Source of the DNA: Planctomycetota bacterium
GTDB taxonomy: Bacteria; Planctomycetota; SZUA-567
Length of the DNA: 12,217 nucleotides
Direction: 5' to 3'
Assembly: GCA_031270145.1 (NCBI GenBank)
Contig: JAISYD010000169.1
Location: 1 to 12,217, forward strand
Positions 6,671 to 12,217 of this stretch are shown here, in pieces. Under the pieces are notes generated by a model. That model did not search any database. It was not told where the DNA came from and worked only from the letters and a program-made list of their open reading frames with translations. The translations under genes and the position numbers were made by a program. Position 1 is the stretch's first letter. Every line of letters begins with the position of its first letter.

Positions 6671-7389
6671 TGTCCAGGCCGCCGCGCTTTTTTCTGGCTT
6701 CGCCCCTGGGATCCCGGGGCGAATATGTGCTAGACGACAACGAGTCGAGGCACGCCGTCCAGGTTCTGCGGCTCCGGGAGGGCGATGCGGCCAGCGTTTT
6801 CGACGGCCGGGGCGCCCATGCCGCCGGAGTGGTCGTCAAGGCGGACGGGAAGCGCGTTCGGCTGCGGCTGGAGGCGCCGGAGCGCGAGCCGGCGCCGACG
6901 CCTCGGCTGGGGCTGGCCGTAGCCATCCCCAAGGGCGGACGCTGGCAAAACTTGGTGGAAAAGGCGACTGAACTGGGGGCGGATCGCCTTATCCCCATTT
7001 TGGCGGAGCGAAGCGTCTCCAGGGGCGAAGGCGATCCGGCGCGCTGGCGGCGCTGGAGCATTGAGGCGGCGAAGCAATGCCTCCGCTCCCGTTTGCCGGA
7101 GATATCCCGCCCGTTGCCGCTGGCCGAGTTGTTGGAACGCGAAGGCGGCCGGGGCTATCCGCTTTTCCTGGCCGATTCCGGCGGGGAGGCCCCCATGCGC
7201 CTCCGGAAGCGGCTGATCGGCGCGGCCGACTTGCTTTTCCTGGTCGGCCCGGAGGGCGGCTTCACTTCGGCCGAGGCCGAATCCCTGCGCCAGGCCGGCG
7301 CCGCGGCCGTTCGTCTGTCCCCCTTTGTGTTGCGGATCGAAACCGCCGCCCTGGCCGCCCTGGCCGCCGCTTGGAGCCTGCAAGGATGA
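6670..7389 (+). CDS. rsmE: 16S rRNA (uracil-1498-N3)-methyltransferase RsmE
   Basis: This 239-residue protein is the usual length for RsmE. It has an N-terminal PUA-like RNA-binding domain (about 1-72, including SRHAVQVLRLREGD) and a C-terminal SPOUT methyltransferase domain. Key motifs are IPKGGRWQNLVEKATELGAD (86-105), LVGPEGGF (191-198) and LSPFVLRIETAALAAL (216-231), which form the knotted S-adenosylmethionine site. The enzyme methylates N3 of U1498 in assembled 30S subunits. The ATG at 6670 overlaps the nitroreductase stop and has almost no ribosome site of its own, so it is probably translated by coupling. An in-frame extension upstream is inside the nitroreductase gene and not part of the protein. 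Confidence 0.95.
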   Translation: MSRPPRFFLASPLGSRGEYVLDDNESRHAVQVLRLREGDAASVFDGRGAHAAGVVVKADGKRVRLRLEAPEREPAPTPRLGLAVAIPKGGRWQNLVEKATELGADRLIPILAERSVSRGEGDPARWRRWSIEAAKQCLRSRLPEISRPLPLAELLEREGGRGYPLFLADSGGEAPMRLRKRLIGAADLLFLVGPEGGFTSAEAESLRQAGAAAVRLSPFVLRIETAALAALAAAWSLQG

Positions 7390-7392
7390 ACC

Positions 7393-8214
7393 ATGCCTGA
7401 TTCAGAGGAATTGGCCGGCTCATCTCCAGCCGGCTCTCCGGCGGACGCCGCGCCGCCGGCGGAACGGCTGGCCGGAAAAAAAAGGTTCTGGCCTCCCTCA
7501 TGGCGGAAGTTGCCTTGGCGGCGACGGCATGGGGAATTGCTGGCGGCCCTGGAATGGTTTTTTATCGCCCTGTTCCTGGTTTTCTCCCTCTATTTCCTCT
7601 GGTTGCTCCTTTTCTCGTCGCCGCCCGCCGCCTCCGCCGATTCGCTCAGGGCGGAATTCCGCTCACGGCTGCGCGCCCTGCCTCTGCCGGCCCACGATCC
7701 GGCCTGGCGGGCCGGTACGCGGCCGGATCGCTGGCGCGGCATCGTGGTGCACCACACCGCCACCGACGGCGGCGACCCGGCCGGCATTGACCGCCACCAC
7801 CGGGAGGTCAACCACTGGGAAAACGGCATGGGGTACCATTTCCTCATCGGCAACGGCAAGGGGATGGCGGACGGAGAGGTCGCGACTAGCCGGCGCTGGC
7901 GGGAACAGGACGGGTTGAACGGCGCCCATGTGATCATGGCCGACCAGGCCAAGGAAACCCTATTCAACGCGCCCCGGGACGCCAAGGGCAACGACTTCGC
8001 CATTGGGGTTGCCCTGGTCGGCAATTTCGAGCGGGATTGGCCCACCCCGGCCCAGCTCGCCTCCCTGCGCGCCCTGTTGACCTATTTGCGCCATGAATAC
8101 GGCATCGGGCTCACGGCCATCGCCGGCCACGGCCAAGTCGCGGCCGGCGGCACCGCCTGTCCCGGCCGGCTCCTGTTGCTGGACGAGGTGATCCTGGCCC
8201 TGGCCAATCCCTGA
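7393..8214 (+). CDS. Membrane-anchored peptidoglycan amidase / PGRP-like (Amidase_2) protein
   Basis: This is a 273-residue protein. A Pro/Ala-rich cytoplasmic start, a basic patch (WRKLPWRRR, 37-45) and one membrane span at about 53-75 precede a periplasmic Amidase_2/PGRP domain at about 110-260. Zinc ligands are visible as H120 in IVVHHTAT, H246 in AGHGQV and C256 in TACPG. Y148 in GYHFLIG fits the catalytic tyrosine of T7-lysozyme-like amidases. The predicted activity is zinc-dependent cleavage between N-acetylmuramic acid and L-alanine; a recognition-only role is less likely because the ligand set is complete. A type II anchor rather than a cleaved signal is predicted, because hydrophilic residues precede the span and no clear cleavage site follows. 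The start lies three bases after the rsmE stop with AAGG upstream. Confidence 0.82.
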   Translation: MPDSEELAGSSPAGSPADAAPPAERLAGKKRFWPPSWRKLPWRRRHGELLAALEWFFIALFLVFSLYFLWLLLFSSPPAASADSLRAEFRSRLRALPLPAHDPAWRAGTRPDRWRGIVVHHTATDGGDPAGIDRHHREVNHWENGMGYHFLIGNGKGMADGEVATSRRWREQDGLNGAHVIMADQAKETLFNAPRDAKGNDFAIGVALVGNFERDWPTPAQLASLRALLTYLRHEYGIGLTAIAGHGQVAAGGTACPGRLLLLDEVILALANP

Positions 8215-8226
8215 GGAGAATCCGCC

Positions 8227-8541
8227 ATGCCCACCTACGCCTATGAGTGCGCCAATCCCGCCTGTCCCTCCGGCGGGGTTTTCAGCGCGACGCAAGCCAT
8301 GCGCGACGACGCCCTGCGCGTCTGTCCCCATTGCGGCGGCGAAGTCGCCAGGATCATCCGTCCGGTGGGCCTGTCGGCGCCGATCGGCGACAGCGATCTC
8401 AAGGGCAAGGGCTTCGCCAAGCTGGTGCGGCGGGACAAGGGGGTTTACGAGAACGTCACCGCCCTGGATCACGAAAGCCGTTATTACCGCGCGGGCCGCC
8501 CGGAAACCATGCCGGACATCCGTCTCCGGGTCGGAGACTGA
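8227..8541 (+). CDS. FmdB-type putative regulatory zinc ribbon protein
   Basis: This 104-residue protein begins MPTYAYEC, the FmdB-family start, with CPHCGG at residues 33-38. Four cysteines (C8, C13, C33, C36) form the predicted zinc ribbon. The first pair is spaced CX4C rather than the usual CX2C because of a short Asn-Pro-Ala insertion. Family proteins are small and cytoplasmic; FmdB was named from a formamidase gene cluster, and the molecular role is unknown. The C-terminal half (residues 50-104) is polar and basic and holds a KGKGFAKLVRRDKGVYEN stretch. The ribosome site GAGGAG (8213-8218) overlaps the amidase stop codon, so it belongs to the same transcript. Nothing nearby suggests formamide metabolism. 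Confidence 0.8.
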   Translation: MPTYAYECANPACPSGGVFSATQAMRDDALRVCPHCGGEVARIIRPVGLSAPIGDSDLKGKGFAKLVRRDKGVYENVTALDHESRYYRAGRPETMPDIRLRVGD

Positions 8542-8542
8542 C

Positions 8543-8824
8543 ATGCTTCGCCTGGCCGCCCTTCCGCTCGCCTTCTTCCTGTTGGCCGGCTGCGCGGGCG
8601 GCGCGGGGAACCGCGGTCGGAGCCAAAGCCTGGTCGAGATCGGCGAGCAGTCGCTGGAGCGGGCCGAGGCCGGGGAGCGGCTGAACCGGACGGCCGAGGC
8701 CAATGTCCTCTATCGCCGGGCCCTCTGGGCCTTCCGCTACCACGAGCGTCTAACCGGCGAGCAGCCGCTCCTCCTGGACGACGCCCTGGCCGGAGCCAAG
8801 CGCACCGCCCGATCCCAACCCTGA
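8543..8824 (+). CDS. Small predicted lipoprotein of unknown function
   Basis: This is a 93-residue protein with a short hydrophobic signal and lipobox LLAGC; C17 would be lipidated. The mature chain of about 77 residues is charged and helical in character (ERAEAGERLNRTAEANVLYR, then RALWAFRYHERLTGEQPLLL). It resembles one or two TPR-like helices but is too short for a confident family match. The start codon follows the FmdB gene stop by one base, with GGAG six bases upstream. A longer frame beginning at 8243 is out of phase with the FmdB gene and not real. It should sit in the inner or outer membrane facing the periplasm; a Gly at +2 does not suggest inner-membrane retention. Confidence 0.7.
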   Translation: MLRLAALPLAFFLLAGCAGGAGNRGRSQSLVEIGEQSLERAEAGERLNRTAEANVLYRRALWAFRYHERLTGEQPLLLDDALAGAKRTARSQP

Positions 8825-8851
8825 AAACGCCAACGGAGAGAGAGCCCGTCC

Positions 8852-10165
8852 ATGCGCTACATCGTTGATTTGCATAGCCACAGCGGCTATGCCGGCGGAG
8901 TGGGGAACATATCCCTGGCCGGTGTGGCCCGGACCATGGCCTTGAAAGGCATAGACGCCTTCGGCGTCGGCGATTGCCTCCAGCCCGCCTGGCTGGAAAA
9001 GCTGGCAAGCCTCCTGGAGGAGCGGGAACCCGGCCTCCACGCCCTGCGCGGGGCGGAGGGTGTGGAGGCCAAAGCCCGTTTTGTCATGCAGACCGAGGTG
9101 ATCCTCACCTCGGCCGTCGCCTCGGGCGGCCGGAAGGGCACCCACACCCTGCTGTTATTCCCCAATTTCCGAGCGGCTATGGCCGGCGTCGATTTGCTGC
9201 GCCGTTGGGAAGTCAAACTCGCCATGGGCCGCCCCTTCGTCAAATGCCGCGACGCCGGAGACGTGGCGGAGAAATGCTCCAGTCTGGCGGCGATCGATCC
9301 GGCCGTCATGGTCATCCCGGCCCATGTGATGACGCCCCAGGGGGTATTCGGATCCGATCATCCGGTCGACAGCCTGGCCGAGGTTTACGGCGAGTTCGCC
9401 CGGGAAATAACGGCGGTGGAAACCGGCCTGTCGTCCGACCCCGCCCTCCTCGCCCTATTGCCGGAACTGGACGGCAAAACCCTCATTTCCAACAGCGACT
9501 GCCATTCGGAGGCGCTGAACCGGGTGGGACGGGAATTCACCGCCCTGGAAATTCCGCGCCCGTCCTACGAGGAGATCGTCCTGGCCATCCGGAAACGCCG
9601 AGTGCGCTACACCGCCGAGTTCGATCCGGCCGAGGGCCGCTATTTCCTGACCGGTCACCGGGCCGGGCTGGCGGGGCACGGCGCCGCCGCCTGTTGGTAT
9701 TCCCCCGATTGCCTGCCGCCCGGCGGCCTTTGCCCGGTTTGCGGCAAACCGCTGACCTTGGGGGTGCTGGACCGGGTTTTGCACTTGTCGAAGGTCCAGG
9801 GCGGCGGCCGGGCCCGCCAACTCGGGCAAACCCCGCCCCGACAGGAGGGGCGGACGCTGGCGCCGCTGACGGAGGTGTTGGCGGCGGGACTCGGAACCCG
9901 CTCCGCCTCGGGGCGGAAGGCGGCCGCCTTCTTCGATCTCGTGGTCAAGGAGACGGGGACCGAGGCGGAATTGTGGGATCTTTCCCCCGCCGACATCCTC
10001 GCCAGGTTCACGCCGCTCCTGCCGGAAAAAGTGGTGGACGCGCTGGTCCAGGTCCGCCGCGGCGACTTCTCCTTCCAGCCCGGCTACGACGGCGAATATG
10101 GCCGCCTCCGCCTTGGCGAAAAAATCGGCTGGTTCGGCCATGCCGTTGTTGAAAAGGCGCCTTGA
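8852..10165 (+). CDS. Endonuclease Q-type PHP-domain nuclease
   Basis: This 437-residue protein matches endonuclease Q of Thermococcales and some bacteria. The PHP metal site is visible: DLHSH (D6, H8, H10), D41 in GVGDCLQP, E82 in TEV, H98, H158 in IPAHVMTP, and D216/H218 in ISNSDCHS. AVETGLSSDP (188-197), GREFTALEIP (226-235), a four-Cys zinc finger (C281, C287, C294, C297 in CPVCGKPLTLGVLDRV), APLTEVLAAGLG and the C-terminal PGYDGEYG (410-417) follow the EndoQ layout in order. Characterised EndoQ cuts DNA 5' of deaminated bases (uracil, hypoxanthine, xanthine) and abasic sites, giving an alternative route of repair. A GGAGAG ribosome site lies 11 bases before the ATG, and the gene is 27 bases past the lipoprotein gene. 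No uracil-repair or clamp gene lies beside it. The residue roles are assigned by family pattern. Confidence 0.88.
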   Translation: MRYIVDLHSHSGYAGGVGNISLAGVARTMALKGIDAFGVGDCLQPAWLEKLASLLEEREPGLHALRGAEGVEAKARFVMQTEVILTSAVASGGRKGTHTLLLFPNFRAAMAGVDLLRRWEVKLAMGRPFVKCRDAGDVAEKCSSLAAIDPAVMVIPAHVMTPQGVFGSDHPVDSLAEVYGEFAREITAVETGLSSDPALLALLPELDGKTLISNSDCHSEALNRVGREFTALEIPRPSYEEIVLAIRKRRVRYTAEFDPAEGRYFLTGHRAGLAGHGAAACWYSPDCLPPGGLCPVCGKPLTLGVLDRVLHLSKVQGGGRARQLGQTPPRQEGRTLAPLTEVLAAGLGTRSASGRKAAAFFDLVVKETGTEAELWDLSPADILARFTPLLPEKVVDALVQVRRGDFSFQPGYDGEYGRLRLGEKIGWFGHAVVEKAP

Positions 10166-10169
10166 CGCC

Positions 10170-10233
10170 GCCCGGCCGCCTCGTCGCGGCGGAAAGAAAC
10201 CGCCCCGCCGCGCTGTAACATCGGCGGCCGGGC
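10170..10233. repeat. Nested GC-rich inverted repeats after the EndoQ gene
   Basis: An outer perfect 11-bp inverted repeat (GCCCGGCCGCC at 10170-10180 with GGCGGCCGGGC at 10223-10233) encloses an inner perfect 8-bp repeat (CGCGGCGG at 10185-10192 with CCGCCGCG at 10205-10212) around a 12-base loop. It begins five bases after the EndoQ stop. No T-run follows, so it is not a standard intrinsic terminator, but a stem this strong may end or process the rightward transcript. Confidence 0.55.
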
Positions 10234-10319
10234 CGCACTACCTTATCGGCGACCACGAGAACGGTTTGTGGTTGGGCAGATGGCCGCCAAGTTTTTCGGA
10301 AAACCGCCGGAGGATAACC

Positions 10320-12217
10320 ATGCGCCCCATAGCCCTGCTTAACCGCCGTCCGCTCGCGGCGACGCTCGTGTTCCTGCTTTGCCGTCTGGCGCCGGCCGCC
10401 ATGTTCGGCGAATTCGCCGTGCCGGACAACCTGCCCGGAACGACGGCGCTGGCGACTGAGCGGACGCTGATCGTCGCTCTGGCCGATGGCGGCGAGCTGA
10501 CGATCCAGTTGAGCGGCGCCGGCGGCCAGGCGACCGAGCCGGCCAACGTCCTGCAAAGCATTGCCGCGAGGCTGGCGCCGGATTTGCCGGTCCGGATCCT
10601 AGATTTCGGCGGCCGGCCCTGGTTCGGCAACCGGGTCGAGCTATCGGGCGGAGTCTATCTGTACAACGGTTATATCCAGCGGAACAGCGTCATCCATCCG
10701 GTCGCCTTCAGCCTCCGGGGCGCCTGCGTCCCGGACGCCGCCGCCCTGGGCGTCCTTTCCCGCCTACAATTGTTGCCTGAGCTGGTCGATTCGCCAGCCG
10801 AGGATTGGGCGATTCGGGCCGCCGATCTTGTGGCCAGGGGCGAAATCGGCGATCTGGAGACAATCGTCGGCCAGCTTGCGGGGCTGGACCCCCTGGGTTG
10901 GGCCGCGCCCTTCTACCGGGGCCGGCTGGCCGAGCTGACAGGACACTACGCCGAGGCCCGGGACAGCCTGGCCCTGGCCCTGGCCCGCTGGCCGGACGAC
11001 CTGGAGACCGCCGCCAAATATCACGGGGCGGCGTTCCTCGCCGACGGGGATGAAAGCCGGGTGCGGGCATTGTACGAGCTGGGCGAATCCGCCCCCGACG
11101 ATCCGGCGGCTTGGGAGGAATTGGCCAGGATTTACATCCTGGCGGACGACCGGGAGGCGGGAAGATCTTATCTCGAAGCCGCCCTGGCGGCCAATCCCGC
11201 CTCGCGCCTGGCCCTGGCCAGCCTGGCGAATCTCCTGGCCGAGGAAGGGGATTACGCCGGCGCCTTCCGGGTTTCGCGCGAAACGCTTTCTTATTGGCCC
11301 GGCGCGCCGTTTGAAATTCTCCCCGATCTGTCGAATCGGGCGAAGGAATTGGAGCCGTTGCTGCCGGCCCTGCTGTCCGAGCCCCAATACCTTGGCTCCA
11401 TGGCGGCATTCACCTCCGCTCCGGCGGCCTCCGCTTCCGATGCCTGCGCCCCGCCGCCGCCCCTGCCCGAATATGTGCGGCTCGCGCCGCAAGCCGCGGC
11501 CGGGCCGGAGCAAATAGCGGTGGAGCAGCCGGTTTACATCGTGGAATCGCCAACCGTCTACATTGTCAAGGAACCGGCCCCGGTTTATGTCAACCCGATT
11601 TTCAGCCTGATCCTTGATTTGTTCGGCAATAATTCCCGTCACCGCCGGGATTGGGATCGGGGTCCGGACCGGGACAAACGCCCGCCCGCCTTCCGTCCGC
11701 CCGCGAACCCCGACCGTCCCGGCCGCCCAAACCGACCCGGGGGCTCAAACCGGCCCGGTGGTCCAAACCGGCCCGGCGGCCAGACGGGGGGAAGTCAACC
11801 AAGCCAGCCCGCTAATCCCGGCGGTTCCCGACCGCCCCGGCCGCCCATGGCCGCTACCCGGCCAACTCCGGTTTCGGATGCCGACAGCGCTCCCGCGGCC
11901 ATCTTGCCGGCGCCGATTCAGGCTGCCCCGACCCCGGTTCAGACGCTTCCCGCCGCTCCGCCCACCCTCCCAATTCAACCAGCCGCTCCAGCTCCGGCGC
12001 CGCCGCGCCAGACGCCGCCGCGTCAGGCACAACCCAAAGCGGAAGCGGCAAGACCGACTCCCGCTCCGACGCCACCGCCGCGCCAGACGCCACCGCGACA
12101 GGCGCAACCCAAACCTGAAGCGGCGAGACCGACTACTCCCGCTCCGACGCCACAGCGCCAGACGCCGCCGCGTCAAGCGCAACCCAAAGCTGAAGCGGCG
12201 AGACCGACTACTCCCGC
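10320..12217 (+). CDS. Exported TPR-like protein with a proline-rich tandem-repeat tail, 3' truncated by the window edge
   Basis: The ATG at 10320 has GGAGG six bases upstream (10309-10313), and the frame is open without a stop to the last base, giving 632 visible residues. A signal peptide (about 1-26, basic then LAATLVFLLCRLAPA) predicts export. Residues 30-135 are an unrecognised, probably beta-rich region. Residues about 165-330 hold TPR-like helix pairs, such as WAAPFYRGRLAELTGHYAEA (194-213), DDPAAWEELARIYI (260-273) and ALASLANLLAEEGDYAGAF (298-316). A VYIVESPTVYIVKEP segment (405-419) and a hydrophobic stretch (425-436) lead into a low-complexity tail rich in Pro, Ala, Gln and Arg. 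The tail contains NRPGG repeats (470-487) and PPRQTPPRQAQPKAEAARPT repeats from 561. The tail could span periplasm or cell wall. No family is recognised. It is set apart from the preceding operon by about 154 bases and may have its own promoter, though none is clear. Confidence 0.8.
   Translation, partial: MRPIALLNRRPLAATLVFLLCRLAPAAMFGEFAVPDNLPGTTALATERTLIVALADGGELTIQLSGAGGQATEPANVLQSIAARLAPDLPVRILDFGGRPWFGNRVELSGGVYLYNGYIQRNSVIHPVAFSLRGACVPDAAALGVLSRLQLLPELVDSPAEDWAIRAADLVARGEIGDLETIVGQLAGLDPLGWAAPFYRGRLAELTGHYAEARDSLALALARWPDDLETAAKYHGAAFLADGDESRVRALYELGESAPDDPAAWEELARIYILADDREAGRSYLEAALAANPASRLALASLANLLAEEGDYAGAFRVSRETLSYWPGAPFEILPDLSNRAKELEPLLPALLSEPQYLGSMAAFTSAPAASASDACAPPPPLPEYVRLAPQAAAGPEQIAVEQPVYIVESPTVYIVKEPAPVYVNPIFSLILDLFGNNSRHRRDWDRGPDRDKRPPAFRPPANPDRPGRPNRPGGSNRPGGPNRPGGQTGGSQPSQPANPGGSRPPRPPMAATRPTPVSDADSAPAAILPAPIQAAPTPVQTLPAAPPTLPIQPAAPAPAPPRQTPPRQAQPKAEAARPTPAPTPPPRQTPPRQAQPKPEAARPTTPAPTPQRQTPPRQAQPKAEAARPTTP
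11727..11780 (+). repeat. 18-base tandem repeat encoding xNRPGG
   Basis: Three in-frame 18-base units encode PNRPGG, SNRPGG and PNRPGG in the tail of the exported TPR-like protein. Third-codon positions differ between units (CGA/CGG, GGG/GGT/GGC), so the repeats are not freshly copied. Confidence 0.75.
12000..12217 (+). repeat. 75-78 base tandem repeat encoding a Pro/Gln/Arg-rich unit
   Basis: Two full units and a third cut by the window edge (12000-12074, 12075-12152, 12153-12217) encode variants of PPRQTPPRQAQPKAEAARPT followed by a P/T/A/P linker. Unit lengths are 25 and 26 codons; unit 2 gains a Thr codon and unit 3 has a Gln in place of the Pro-Pro start. All changes keep the frame. More copies may lie beyond the window. 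Confidence 0.85.

Noticed and set aside
8974..10152. A 392-codon plus-strand frame overlapping the EndoQ gene.
   Set aside because: It is a Pro/Arg/Gly-rich shadow in GC-rich DNA; the EndoQ frame has all expected motifs and a ribosome site.
10764..11642. A 292-codon minus-strand frame opposite the exported TPR-like gene.
   Set aside because: Gly/Arg/Gln-rich composition, no ribosome site and no family resemblance; the plus-strand frame continues without a stop and has a signal peptide and TPR-like helices.
11745..12182. An Arg/Ser-rich minus-strand frame with repeats (RRRLARRW-like), resembling an RS or antifreeze-like protein.
   Set aside because: It is the reverse complement of the proline-rich repeat tail; the repeat pattern is explained by the plus-strand coding repeats.
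12000..12217. Direct repeats at the right edge, considered as a CRISPR array or as REP-type elements.
   Set aside because: Units are adjacent without unique spacers, are 75-78 bases long and keep the reading frame of the surrounding gene.

Overview
This is a GC-rich, gene-dense stretch of bacterial chromosome. It carries a periplasmic binding protein with a Sec signal, a lipobox lipoprotein, the 16S rRNA methyltransferase RsmE and a membrane-anchored amidase, which together suggest a Gram-negative (diderm) bacterium. I cannot place it further. A deltaproteobacterial-type anaerobe would fit the gene mix, but that is a guess. No rRNA, tRNA, CRISPR array, transposase or phage gene is visible.

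Left edge (1-519): the 3' end of a ketopantoate-reductase-type gene, followed by an orphan fragment of a Fic/RecG-like C-terminal winged-helix domain that looks like the remnant of a lost gene. Both are on the + strand and converge on the next block.

Minus-strand block (520-5203): a complete branched-chain-amino-acid-type (HAAT) ABC importer transcribed right to left as livK-livH-livM-livG-livF. The last four genes are tightly coupled, with 4-14 base overlaps. An 11-bp perfect hairpin separates the binding-protein gene from the permease genes. The LivF/LivG ATPase pair looks asymmetric, with one consensus ATP site and one degenerate site.

Divergent control region (5204-5531): a good sigma-70-type promoter for the liv operon (TTGACA, 16 bp, TATCAT) and one for the rightward operon (TTGCGT, 16 bp, TATAAT). 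A GC dyad next to a run of seven A lies between the two -35 boxes. The liv transcript should carry a leader of about 185 nt containing two dyads.

Rightward block (5532-10165): seven closely packed genes encoding a META-domain exported protein, a Frm2-like nitroreductase, RsmE, a membrane-anchored Amidase_2/PGRP protein, an FmdB-type zinc ribbon protein, a 93-aa lipoprotein and an endonuclease-Q-type PHP nuclease. They are probably co-transcribed but share no single pathway; stress, repair and envelope maintenance are the loose themes.

Right edge (10166-12217): a nested GC-rich inverted repeat, then a large exported gene that starts at 10320 and stays open to the end of the window. Its product has an unrecognised N-terminal domain, TPR-like helices and a long proline-rich tail of tandem repeats. 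This gene and the EndoQ homologue are the most interesting items. I see no convincing new multi-gene defence or biosynthetic system.
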